Of a stretch of 64,000 nt of DNA, positions 55,220 to 63,961 are shown piece after piece. The stretch comes from Haliotispira sp965263485. GTDB taxonomy: Bacteria > Spirochaetota > Spirochaetia > SP-2023. The stretch spans positions 868,001-932,000 of the forward strand of contig CBDHHO010000001.1 of assembly GCA_965263485.1 (NCBI GenBank), given 5' to 3'. The position numbers were made by a program, and so were the translations under genes. Position 1 is the first letter of the stretch. Each line of letters opens with the position of its first letter. The notes beneath the pieces were generated by a model. The model made no database searches. It worked only from the letters and a program-made list of their open reading frames with translations, and was not told the origin of the DNA.

Positions 55220-55837
55220 TTATGGAATAAAACGCTGTTCGGGCGCAATGGCCAATTGTTGTTCCAGTTCTTTGAGCAGGGCCAGTGTCGGTGGCAAGAT
55301 GAGTTTGCTACTGCTTTGCAGAAAGCGGGAGCTGCACAGACACACCGCGTACACGATGCGATCAAACTCTAATGCCAAGTATTTTTCACGCTCATGTTCC
55401 CCGAGGAATGGTCGTTTGGGTTCGAGAAAGTCTGCAATGTAGAGTAAACCAGCTAGCGGACACATGCCGGGGCTGCCCAAGGTATGATGCTCCACTGCCT
55501 GAAATACTTGTTCATCCTCGACACCAAAACATTGGTGTAAGATCAATACTCCGGCCCGATTGTGACAGAGCAGCTTGCATTCCTGTTCCCAAGGTCTCAG
55601 TTCCATACCGGACTGCAACAACAGCAGGGCCGAAACCTCGCCCGGAAGCTCGCGGGCAATATCGTGACCAAAGCCCGCCAGTTTCAGCCGTTTTTCACAG
55701 ATTCCCAGCCCTTTTAGCGAGTTAATTTCGCACATAGTCCGGGAAACCCGCTCCAAATGTTGATAGCGTTCTTTGCTCAAATATTTTTTGCAGTATTTCT
55801 GAACAGATTCTACCGTATTATCTGAAATACTATCCAT
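55220..55837 (-). CDS. yqeK: YqeK-type HD-domain hydrolase
   Basis: Probable diadenosine tetraphosphate hydrolase, 205 residues. HD metal-binding residues: H in RYQHLERVSRTM, GHDIARELPG, LLCHNRAGVLI, EHHTLGSPGM and LLYIADFLEPKR, in the family order. It precedes the LytR-like gene and rsfS on the same strand. nadD, often upstream in other bacteria, is not present here. Confidence 0.85.
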   Translation of the reverse strand: MDSISDNTVESVQKYCKKYLSKERYQHLERVSRTMCEINSLKGLGICEKRLKLAGFGHDIARELPGEVSALLLLQSGMELRPWEQECKLLCHNRAGVLILHQCFGVEDEQVFQAVEHHTLGSPGMCPLAGLLYIADFLEPKRPFLGEHEREKYLALEFDRIVYAVCLCSSRFLQSSSKLILPPTLALLKELEQQLAIAPEQRFIP

Positions 55838-56079
55838 CCTTTTTACCGATACTTATCTACAAGATTCCGGACATGCTGGCTCTGCATGCGGGAGCCTCCA
55901 GAGTAGCTAAATCTTGATATTCTGAACAGTCTTTTTCAGAAGCCTCGTTGGTAAGAGCATCGGACAGGAGCAAGGGCACCTCTAAAAACTCTGTCATTCT
56001 GAGCCTGGGCCATAAGCTTTCATTTTTCATTCATTTTGATTGACTAGTATTCAAGGCAACTCTAAAAATTTGCTCTTCC
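55838..56079. mobile_element. Gap with solo left ends
   Basis: GGGCACCTCTAAAAACTC at 55974 and GGCAACTCTAAAAATTTGC at 56055 are left ends without right partners; the second is 25 bp from the next full element. No gene is seen. Confidence 0.55.
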
Positions 56080-56243
56080 GGGCAACTCTAAAAATCCCAA
56101 TTCCGCGCTGAATCGCGATCTTGTTGCCGAATAGCTTCGTCAGCAAAGCCTTACCATACAACAAAGTATGCCTCGGCTTCACTTCCTTGCTATCGGCAAA
56201 ATCTCGCTGATTCAACATCAAAAGCGAATTTTTAGAGGTGCCC
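56080..56243 (-). mobile_element. Canonical 164-bp palindromic element, TSD TTCC
   Basis: GGGCAACTCTAAAAATCCC and GAATTTTTAGAGGTGCCC with TTCC on both sides. The minus-strand frame (GTSKNSLLMLNQRDFADSKE onward) is open over the whole element and beyond it in both directions. Confidence 0.92.
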
Positions 56244-56485
56244 TTCCTGCGAAGCTGTTTGGGAGCGGGGGAAGGGCCGTGCGCAGCTCGGGCCCGGCCT
56301 TCCGCAAAGAGCCTGTTGCCTCTGCTGACAAAGCTGCTCGTCCCAAAAGAGAGATCAAGAACCCTTACCAAAATGATGGGAGATTTTCAGGGCTTCCCAA
56401 TATATTGTGCTACCTGTTAAATTGCACTATGCAAGATTGCACTACGAGCTATGCTGCTACATGATACTAAGCTTGGAGGAGTCAG

Positions 56486-57229
56486 ATGATTACACAGGCA
56501 GAAGGCAAGAAAATTCTATTGATTGAAGATGAGTGCCAGATACGCAAGCTGCTGTTTGACTTCCTCAGCTCCCGGGGCTTTGAGGTCAGCTTGGCAAATG
56601 ACGGAACCGAAGGAGCCCAAAAGTTTTTCGCAGTGCAGCCCGACATCGTTTTGCTGGATGTAATGATGCCTGGTGAAGACGGTTTTTCGGTGCTGGCCAA
56701 AATTCGCGAGCGCAGCTTTACGCCCGTGATTATGATTACCGCCAGAATCGACATTGAAGACCGCATCAAAGGGTTGAATTCCGGAGCAGATGATTATGTG
56801 TGCAAGCCTTTTTCGTTTAAGGAGCTGGAGTCCCGCATTCTTGCCAACCTGCGCTACCCGCAACGCAGCCCTGCGGACGCCAATGGAGCCTCTGGTACTG
56901 CCACGCCCGGTTCGGACGACTTGGATATTAAACTGAGCGACCTGCATCTTAACACGGCCTTCCACCGCTGCACCTACAAAAGCCAAGAAGTGCGCTTGAC
57001 CGCAATGCAGTTTACCATACTACGCCTGCTGATGGAGGGTGCCGAGCGAGTCTTCAATCGCGACCAAATCGGTGATGCTCTGAGTATGAATGGTGCCTAC
57101 GAAGGTTTTCATCGTACGATTGATGCCCACATTAAAAATCTGCGCAAGGCTTTAAAGGCGGCAGGCTGTGACGGTAATGTTATTGAAACGGTGCGCGGCG
57201 TGGGCTATAGATTTGTCGTTCGGGGATAG
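56486..57229 (+). CDS. OmpR-family response regulator
   Basis: 247 residues. Receiver domain with the acidic pair in IEDECQIRKLL, phosphoacceptor Asp58 in DIVLLDVMMPGEDG, Thr in VIMITARID and Lys in YVCKPFSFKEL. A linker of about 25 residues is followed by a winged-helix DNA-binding domain ending NVIETVRGVGYRFVVRG. GGAGGAG precedes the ATG. The kinase gene follows 36 bp downstream, so the two form a pair. The target genes are unknown. Confidence 0.93.
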   Translation: MITQAEGKKILLIEDECQIRKLLFDFLSSRGFEVSLANDGTEGAQKFFAVQPDIVLLDVMMPGEDGFSVLAKIRERSFTPVIMITARIDIEDRIKGLNSGADDYVCKPFSFKELESRILANLRYPQRSPADANGASGTATPGSDDLDIKLSDLHLNTAFHRCTYKSQEVRLTAMQFTILRLLMEGAERVFNRDQIGDALSMNGAYEGFHRTIDAHIKNLRKALKAAGCDGNVIETVRGVGYRFVVRG

Positions 57230-57265
57230 GACCAGGGCCCCGGGCCAGTCAGGATTCACAGAATT

Positions 57266-60169
57266 ATGCGTTTGATCAGTTTGATAGGCTCTCGGTTAGC
57301 TGCTTTTGGGAGGCTGCCGGGCGAACACAAGCCGCTGCGCGGTGCTCGCTTTAAAAAAACGGCGACCCTGCTGGGCCGCTATTTGCGCGCCCGTCAAACC
57401 AGCTTGCACAGTCGTATTACCAACGTCTTTCTCATCTCGCTCATCGCTTTTATTACTATTGCCGGCAGCTCTCTGTTGCTGGTCTTCAATTATCAGCTGC
57501 ACCGCTATACCCAATTCGTCGGCTACCAGTATGCCGTACAATTCGCCCGAATGCTGGAGATGTATCACAATACCCAGAATTCCTGGGAAGGGATCAGAAC
57601 ATGGTTGCACAGGAATTTTACTGCAACGCAAAACAGTTCCCAAACTGCTCAAATGGTTCAAAAGAGTGGGTCAACAGCCGAGCAGATGACAAAAAGTCCG
57701 GCAGCAGAGCAGGTGAATCGGGCAGAAACAGCGGGAACTAATCTGGCGGGGAAGACTCGGCTCAATCCCCACATTCAACTGGAGGACCGGCTTCATATCA
57801 AAGTGGGAGGAGCCCGGCGGCGAGGCGGTGGAACGGAGACACTCGGCTCGCATGGTACCGAACCGAATCGGCAGTCCGGGCAAAAGTATAATTTTAGCAT
57901 TGGCAGCAATATGGCCCGCGGTGGGCATGATTTGCTCTTTGAGACCGAGCCGGGACAACAGCGGGCAGCGGACGGAAACACTGTTCCGTATCCCGACCCG
58001 TCTTTTCACAACGACCTGAATCAGCTGTCAATGCTTCTCAATCATATCAGCATTATGGAATCTGATGGTATTGAACGAGAGTTTTTCGGAAACGAATCAT
58101 TTTTTTATCATAACGATGAAGATCCGAAAGATCAGGGGCACCTGAGTCCTCCGAATTTTTATTTCTACTTTCTCTCCGAGCCCGGCACTCAGAACTTGGT
58201 GCTTAGTGATCAGCTCTCGGGTCGCAAATATCTCGGTTCGGCCATACTATCTTTCTGCCTGGTGGATCCTTTCTGCGCATTGGACGACAATCCGGCAAAT
58301 CCCAACTATCTCAGGTCGCTGAGGATTTTTCCCAAAACCTTGAATTCTAGTATGGGTAGTATGTTGAGCAATAACTTGCCCATCAATTCAGATAAGTTCA
58401 GCGGAGCAGAAAGTTCTGTCCTGGGACCGATATTCGACCAGTGGTTTCAGACCTTCTTTCAGCTCCAAGATTTTCAAGGATCTATAAAGAGCTCATCGCA
58501 GCGAATGGAACTGCTCAGCGGTGAATCCCTGCAAAACTTCCTGCGTGAAAAAGGCTTTGCCGGCTGGGTTCATAGAGAAGACCGCCCTGATTTGTTTGCC
58601 GTAAAACAACTGGCTCCGGACAACCTGCTCAGTCGTCTGCAGCTCCGCTATATGAACATGTCGAATCGCAATGATCAGACCTTTGTTCTATTCGACCCGC
58701 AGAGCAAGGTGATTGCCAGCAATCTCCCCGAAAACAGCTTGGTAGAAGAACTGGGCTCTACTTGGCCACTCCTGCAAAAGTATATTGCCAAATATGCGCC
58801 GGGTGAACGCAGCAGCCAGACTGCCAATGGCTCTAATGACTTAAATACCTCCAATGGCGAATCTGCTGCCAGTTTGGCCAGCAGGCATTTGCTCTTTAGT
58901 TTTGGCTCCCATCCGTCGTTGGTGGACAACCGCAATATTTTTGTGATCAACGGCAACAACGGCCGGCCGGTCGGTTTTCTCTATGCCCAGAGCATTGTCA
59001 GCCCGATCTGGAAGCGACTGAACTACGAAGTGAACACGGTTATTATCAAAATTGCGCTGCTTTCCTGTCTGGTTATCGCTTTGGCTTATTGGTTGATCGA
59101 CCGCTTTCATCTGCGCAAGTTGTTCATGCCGCTGCGCTCACTCAGCGATATTGCCGGGGAAGTACGCAAGGGCAATACCGAAGCCAGAGTGGAGAAGATT
59201 CCCAGAGAGGCCGAACTGGCCCTCGTGACCGAACAGTTCAACAAGATGCTTGATTCGCTGGCTCATGAAGTGATGCTGCGTGAACAGCAATACCGCGATG
59301 TGGCCCACGAGCTGCGCACTCCGATTACCATTATCAGCGGGGAGTTGCAATTAATTCAGGAAGGAGTCTACCGGGCCGATAAAGATAAGATTCAGGCTCT
59401 GATCAATCAGGTTCAACAAATGCAGGGAATCGTGCAGGACCTGGAAATCCTGTATAAGGTCTCGCAGAAGGATGCGGCTCTACAACCGGAGCTGGCCTAT
59501 CCGGAAGAGATTTCGGCCTTGCAGTTGGCCAATGAAGCCTTCAGTGCCTTCCAGACTCAGATGAAGCAGAGGAATATCGACTTTTCGCTACGTCTTGATT
59601 TTAATGCTCCACTCACTGCTGAGAATATCTGTGTGGAGGGCGATGCGCGCCGTTTGCATCAAGTCTTTGCCAACTGCCTAGTCAACGCCATGCGCTATAC
59701 CCCGGGCGGTGGCCGGATTGAGTTAGCCGCTTGCCACTTACCCAGCAGGCAAATGACAGCAGAGCTCAGCGGGGAAATGGCCGAATCCGTCCGCCCCGTC
59801 GAGGACAAGAGCGACTGTAATTGGGATAATAGTAACACTGACGAACAGAGCTGCTGCGCATACTGGGCGAGAAACCTGCCTCCCGGCAAGGATTATTTGC
59901 TATTCTCGATAGCCGATACGGGCTGTGGCATCGCCGCAGAAAAGCGGGGGCTGGTCTTTGAGCGCTTTTTCCGTGTAGCCGGTGACCGCAGTCACCATTC
60001 CGGGGGCTGTGGTTTGGGACTGGCCATTTCAAAAAGTTTTGTCGAGCTGCACGGGGGCCGGATTTGGGCCGAGGAAAGTCATCTAAGAGCCAATACCGCC
60101 TCTGAAGACTCAGGGCCTGGTGCCCGATTTATTTTTGCTCTGCCATGTTCTCAAAAAAATGCAGAGTAG
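57266..60169 (+). CDS. Membrane sensor histidine kinase with large external domain
   Basis: 967 residues. The transmembrane segments lie near 51-75 and 590-612 and bracket an extracytoplasmic domain of about 510 residues, which is unusually large and partly low complexity (residues 110-240). Then come HAMP (RSLSDIAGEVRKGNTEARVE), the HisKA site with His near 681 in YRDVAHELRTPI, and HATPase boxes NCLVNAMRYTP, IADTGCGIAA, FERFFRV and GGCGLGLAI. It partners the response regulator upstream. The ligand is unknown; the size suggests an envelope or polymer signal. Confidence 0.92.
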   Translation: MRLISLIGSRLAAFGRLPGEHKPLRGARFKKTATLLGRYLRARQTSLHSRITNVFLISLIAFITIAGSSLLLVFNYQLHRYTQFVGYQYAVQFARMLEMYHNTQNSWEGIRTWLHRNFTATQNSSQTAQMVQKSGSTAEQMTKSPAAEQVNRAETAGTNLAGKTRLNPHIQLEDRLHIKVGGARRRGGGTETLGSHGTEPNRQSGQKYNFSIGSNMARGGHDLLFETEPGQQRAADGNTVPYPDPSFHNDLNQLSMLLNHISIMESDGIEREFFGNESFFYHNDEDPKDQGHLSPPNFYFYFLSEPGTQNLVLSDQLSGRKYLGSAILSFCLVDPFCALDDNPANPNYLRSLRIFPKTLNSSMGSMLSNNLPINSDKFSGAESSVLGPIFDQWFQTFFQLQDFQGSIKSSSQRMELLSGESLQNFLREKGFAGWVHREDRPDLFAVKQLAPDNLLSRLQLRYMNMSNRNDQTFVLFDPQSKVIASNLPENSLVEELGSTWPLLQKYIAKYAPGERSSQTANGSNDLNTSNGESAASLASRHLLFSFGSHPSLVDNRNIFVINGNNGRPVGFLYAQSIVSPIWKRLNYEVNTVIIKIALLSCLVIALAYWLIDRFHLRKLFMPLRSLSDIAGEVRKGNTEARVEKIPREAELALVTEQFNKMLDSLAHEVMLREQQYRDVAHELRTPITIISGELQLIQEGVYRADKDKIQALINQVQQMQGIVQDLEILYKVSQKDAALQPELAYPEEISALQLANEAFSAFQTQMKQRNIDFSLRLDFNAPLTAENICVEGDARRLHQVFANCLVNAMRYTPGGGRIELAACHLPSRQMTAELSGEMAESVRPVEDKSDCNWDNSNTDEQSCCAYWARNLPPGKDYLLFSIADTGCGIAAEKRGLVFERFFRVAGDRSHHSGGCGLGLAISKSFVELHGGRIWAEESHLRANTASEDSGPGARFIFALPCSQKNAE

Positions 60170-60204
60170 ATGAGCCAGAGTGAAGCTCTTCCTGACTCGC
60201 AATA

Positions 60205-60368
60205 GGGTACCTCTAAAAATTCGCTTTTGATGCTGAATCAGCGAGATTTTGCCGATAGCGAGGAAGTGAAGCCGAAGCATACTTTGTTGTATGGTAAGGC
60301 TTTGCTGACAAAGCTATTCGGCAACAAGATCGCGATTCAGCGCGGAATTGGAATTTTTAGAGGTGCCC
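60205..60368 (+). mobile_element. Canonical 164-bp palindromic element, TSD AATA
   Basis: GGGTACCTCTAAAAATTCGC and GAATTTTTAGAGGTGCCC with AATA on both sides. The plus-strand frame GTSKNSLLMLNQRDFADSEE is open to the right end. The two halves are near-complementary around CATAC/GTATG at the apex. Confidence 0.93.
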
Positions 60369-60444
60369 AATAGATATTCCGTGATCCTGCGCGAAAAGCC
60401 TGCGGGGAGACCGGTTCCCTTATGATTAGCCGGAATTTCAGGTA

Positions 60445-62178
60445 ATGTCCGTTTCAAACCGTGTAGATTGTGCAAATTCGTCAGTGGATCTCTCGTTCCC
60501 GGTACCGCCTCACTTACTGCGCATCTTAGCGCGTTTGCAGCAAGCAGGTCATCGGGTGGTGATTGTGGGCGGCGCAGTACGTGATTATTTGCGCGGTCGG
60601 CAGGTCAGCGATTATGACCTGGCCAGCGATGCGTTGCCGCAGCAAGTGCAGAAGCTGTTCCGACGCTGCCTGCCCACCGGACTGCAACATGGCACCGTCA
60701 CGATCATGCAGGGGCAGAATGCTTATGAAATTACCAGTTTTCGCAGTGATGGCATTTATAAGGATGGTCGCAGGCCCGAAACAGTCGAGTTCACCGGTGA
60801 TTTAGCGGGAGACTTGGCGCGGCGCGACTTCACCATCAATGCCTTGGCCTTCGAACCCGCCCCTATCGGGCCGCGAACCCTTGCCGCAAATCCCCGAAAT
60901 AATGGACAGCATCAAGAGGCCGGAAGGCAGGAGCAGGAACTGCTGGTTCCACTGCCGGGACGGCTGCACGACCCGCACGGCGGTGTTGCGCACCTGAAAA
61001 ATGGCTTCATCTGCGCCATCGGCACTCCGGTGTTGCGCTTTGAGGAGGATGCCCTGCGCATGCTGCGGGCCTGCCGCTTCAGTGCCAAACTGGGCTTTGC
61101 CATAGAAGAGCAGACTCTGGCCGCAATCCGCCAGCTGCACGCAACTCTGGACAAGGTATCCCGTCCCCGCGTCCAAGATGAGCTGCGCCAGCTACTCACC
61201 GCGCCCTTTGCCTTGCGTGGCCTGGGTTACCTTCGGGAGTCCGGGCTGTGGCCGGAGCTTTTCCCGTTTTTGCCACTGCTAGGTCCCTCCCCTTTGCTGG
61301 ACTATGTCTGGAGTCAGTGGCAAGAACTGCGCAGCTGTGAAGAGATGACTGCCGGCCCTGAGCTCTCCGACAAATGGCCGATTCTACTACTGCACAAAGC
61401 CCACAAATTTGGGGACTCTTCGGGGAAAGATACTTCCGGGCCTCAAGAGCTGGCAGACAGCCCGTACTTGCGCTGGCACGGCGAACAGGTGCCGAGTCTT
61501 AGCTTTGCTTGGGCTCTGTTGCATCTGGTGCAGGCAGATATCCTACAGTTCTTCCCAAATCCGGCCAGCTTGGTCAGCTTAATCGGCTCGACGGACACGC
61601 AGGAGAAAAACGGACGACTGGAGGCCCTGCTTCAGAATGCCGAGCAGGGCTTGAATGATTTATTGTTTACAAACCGGGAAAAAGCTGCAGCTCTGACAAT
61701 CTTGAGGCATTCAGTCCTTGTCTGGGGGCCCGCTTTGTTGCAGCTCTGTGCCGGCAGCGCACAGCAACAGCGAGCGGTACTGCTGCGCCGCTTTCTCTGC
61801 ATCGTGGGCCCGGACTTTGCTCTGCCTGCTTTGTGTCTGCTGGGAAGTACCGCGCAATTTGTTTCGGTGTTTCGCGGGCTGCCGGATCATGCTTCCAACG
61901 AACAGGAGGGCACGGCACCAGAAAAAATGCCGGACAAAACACTTTGGTGTCAGTTCTGTGATGATTTACTTCAGGTTCTTACTGAGAAACCGGCCCTGAG
62001 CATCAAGGAACTGGCCATTGAGGGCAAGATACTGCGTCGCGACTGCGGGGTCGCCCCCGGGCCGCAGATGGGACTGCTGTTGCAACAACTCATGCGACAC
62101 GTACTACAATACCCCGAAGATAATCAGCCTGAGACCTTAAAAGATGTTGCTCGTGATATTTATCAAAACATGAAATAG
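60445..62178 (+). CDS. cca: CCA tRNA nucleotidyltransferase
   Basis: Adds or repairs the tRNA 3' CCA; required because the tRNA in this window lacks an encoded CCA. 577 residues. VVIVGGAVRDYLRGRQVSDYD holds the GG and metal-binding Asp residues, then LPTGLQHGTVTI, EITSFRSDGIYKDGRRPE and the RRDFTINALAFEP motif. RFEEDALRMLRACRFSAKLG is the neck helix. The C-terminal half is extended relative to the usual 400-450 residues. Confidence 0.93.
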   Translation: MSVSNRVDCANSSVDLSFPVPPHLLRILARLQQAGHRVVIVGGAVRDYLRGRQVSDYDLASDALPQQVQKLFRRCLPTGLQHGTVTIMQGQNAYEITSFRSDGIYKDGRRPETVEFTGDLAGDLARRDFTINALAFEPAPIGPRTLAANPRNNGQHQEAGRQEQELLVPLPGRLHDPHGGVAHLKNGFICAIGTPVLRFEEDALRMLRACRFSAKLGFAIEEQTLAAIRQLHATLDKVSRPRVQDELRQLLTAPFALRGLGYLRESGLWPELFPFLPLLGPSPLLDYVWSQWQELRSCEEMTAGPELSDKWPILLLHKAHKFGDSSGKDTSGPQELADSPYLRWHGEQVPSLSFAWALLHLVQADILQFFPNPASLVSLIGSTDTQEKNGRLEALLQNAEQGLNDLLFTNREKAAALTILRHSVLVWGPALLQLCAGSAQQQRAVLLRRFLCIVGPDFALPALCLLGSTAQFVSVFRGLPDHASNEQEGTAPEKMPDKTLWCQFCDDLLQVLTEKPALSIKELAIEGKILRRDCGVAPGPQMGLLLQQLMRHVLQYPEDNQPETLKDVARDIYQNMK

Positions 62179-62235
62179 GCAGCAAAACTTTGTCATGCAG
62201 CGGGCCCGTTGAAATAATGAAAATGCCGGGGAATT

Positions 62236-62248
62236 TTTAGAGGTTTCC
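62236..62248. mobile_element. Solo right element end
   Basis: TTTTTAGAGGTTTCC lies between the convergent cca and fliS genes, preceded by a GGGGAA stretch, with no left partner. Confidence 0.55.
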
Positions 62249-62277
62249 TTATTTTTAAAAACAAGAGCTCCGTCCGA

Positions 62278-62694
62278 TCAACCGGCAATATTGACACCCA
62301 CAGTCTGTCCGGGCGCTTCGTGCTGAGTGGCCTGAACTTCAACCCAAGCCTCACGCAAATCGGCGATTTGCTGGCGGATACCCGGCAGCTTCTCCGGGTT
62401 TTTGTTGATGTTGGCCTGCACCAGAATCTGCGTGAAAAAGCGATACAGGCCGAGCAGACACTGGGCAATCTGCCCCCCCTGTTCCAAGTCGAGAGAGGTT
62501 TGCAGTTCATTAAGGATTTCCTGCGCCTTAATCAAAGCGTTGTGCGCAAAGTCCAGCCGGGGACTCTCTGAGCGCAGCTCCGCCGTGCCCAGATCAATCT
62601 GTTTAATCAGACCATCGTATAGCATGACGATCAAGCGTCCTTGATTGGCTGTAACGATATCATTCTGGCGATAACGCTGCGAATTTTGATACAT
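62278..62694 (-). CDS. fliS: Flagellar export chaperone FliS
   Basis: Binds flagellin before export. 138 residues. The N terminus MYQNSQRYRQNDIVTANQGR and the following LIVMLYDGLIKQIDLG are typical, as is AQEILNELQTSLDLEQGGQI. AAGGAGAG precedes the ATG. It stands alone here with no fliD or flagellin beside it. With pseB it shows a glycosylated flagellar system. Confidence 0.92.
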   Translation of the reverse strand: MYQNSQRYRQNDIVTANQGRLIVMLYDGLIKQIDLGTAELRSESPRLDFAHNALIKAQEILNELQTSLDLEQGGQIAQCLLGLYRFFTQILVQANINKNPEKLPGIRQQIADLREAWVEVQATQHEAPGQTVGVNIAG

Positions 62695-62869
62695 GTTCTC
62701 TCCTTAATTACAAACCCGGCTTCATCCCATATGCCTTATCTTTAATTTCGATTCTAGGCATTCTCGATTCTCGGCTCAAGGCAGCAAAACTTTATCCGAG
62801 CGATCCAAAAAGGGGAGTTGTAAAACCCTCTTCTAAAAACAAACGAAGAGCTGCCTCTGTACCGCGTTT

Positions 62870-63036
62870 GATGGGAGACGGAGGCTCCCATGCGAGCTGG
62901 CGCAGCATTGGAGAATAAGGGGAGGGCCGTGCGCAGCAAAGAGCCTGCTTCCTATCTTTCGTGACAAAGCTGCTCCGTAAAAAAGACCGAGCCTGGCGCG
63001 GCATCTTTCTGTGATGGGGAATTTCTAGAGGTTCCC
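62870..63036. mobile_element. Composite element remnant with right end
   Basis: One GCGAGCTGGCGCAGCAT module, then GAAAGACCGAGCCTGGCGC-like sequence and the right end GAATTTCTAGAGGTTCCC. Left end absent. Another solo right end, GATTTTTAGAGGTCCCC, follows at 63135-63151. Confidence 0.6.
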
Positions 63037-63215
63037 ATTAGAATTTATTGATCGTAATTAATTTGGATCCAACTATTTTTTGTGCTATTTTGTTATGATT
63101 AAGGAAGGATTTTTTGATTTTACATCGCAATGCCGATTTTTAGAGGTCCCCTACTAAAATTAGAATTTACATAAAAAATCATTATTTACAGCATTTTAGA
63201 TACAATTATCCACTA

Positions 63216-63864
63216 TTATGCTGTAATTGAAACATATTTTAACATATTATACACAGTATTTCGTAACCCCATACGAAACCTTACCCGATCTATCCCTATA
63301 CATCGCAACTCTAATCCCCTATTCATGCAATTGCGAAACCATGCAAATATATGCTCCACTTTCGCCCGGGTCTTTGACTTGCGGCGGTTACTTTCTAATT
63401 GCTTCTCTGTAAGTGAAGTATCTCGATATTTTCGGTGATGAATAAAGTTCCTCACACCTTTCTTCCGTAGTTCATTTGTTATCTTTTCACTTCGATACGC
63501 ACTATCCCCATATATTTGCGTGACGCCTCAAAATAGCTGCAAGCACCTGTGAGTCGTGCACATTAGCTGCACTTACTTCGTAAGCTAAACTGCTCGTTAG
63601 TCGCCGTTGCAATGTGATTTTTGTATCCGTAGTGGCTTTTGCCATTTTTCCTTGTCCACCTTGCATCCGTATCTTTTTGCCTCATTTTATTCTCGTTTTT
63701 CTTGAATGATGGAGGGATTTCATCATTTTTGATCTGCTGGTTTTCTGCTCTGGTATTGCGCTGCACAGGCACTTTGACAAAGCTGACGTCCACAATATTC
63801 CCTTATTATTGTATTGTAATTGAATAATTGTGATTTGTCCAGTGCTGGATTTTTAGAGGTGCCC
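63216..63864 (-). pseudogene. IS5-family transposase remnant with family-type end
   Basis: Two minus-strand frames give a broken DDE transposase: VDVSFVKVPVQRNTRAENQ and TDARWTRKNGKSHYGYKNHI (first Asp region), then, after frameshifts, YEVSAANVHDSQVLAA and KTRAKVEHIFAWFRNCMNRG (last Glu). The N-terminal DNA-binding part is missing. The element end on the 5' side, at 63847-63864, reads GGGCACCTCTAAAAATCC on the transposase strand, the same as the palindromic elements. No inverted partner is found beyond the stop. Confidence 0.75.
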
Positions 63865-63873
63865 ACAAAACAA

Positions 63874-63902
63874 TTGACAAGCGTTTCAACCTGTGCTAAC
63901 CT
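63874..63902 (+). promoter_or_regulatory. Sigma-70-type promoter
   Basis: TTGACA (63874-63879), a 17-bp spacer and TAACCT (63897-63902). The -35 box is perfect. It lies 10 bp beyond the end of the IS remnant. Confidence 0.7.
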
Positions 63903-63904
63903 TA

Positions 63905-63920
63905 TTTAGATCGATCTAAA
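63905..63920 (+). promoter_or_regulatory. 16-bp perfect palindrome at the start of transcription
   Basis: TTTAGATCGATCTAAA immediately after the -10 box, a natural operator position. A second small dyad, CTCCCTGAGGGAG, follows at 63930-63942 in the leader. Confidence 0.55.
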
Positions 63921-63961
63921 AATTATCATCTCCCTGAGGGAGCAATCTACAGGAGGTCCGT

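Noticed and set aside
63130..63864. Complete IS element around the transposase
   Set aside because: Ends at 63135-63151 and 63847-63864 point the same way rather than facing each other, the transposase lacks its N terminus and is frameshifted. It is a remnant only.
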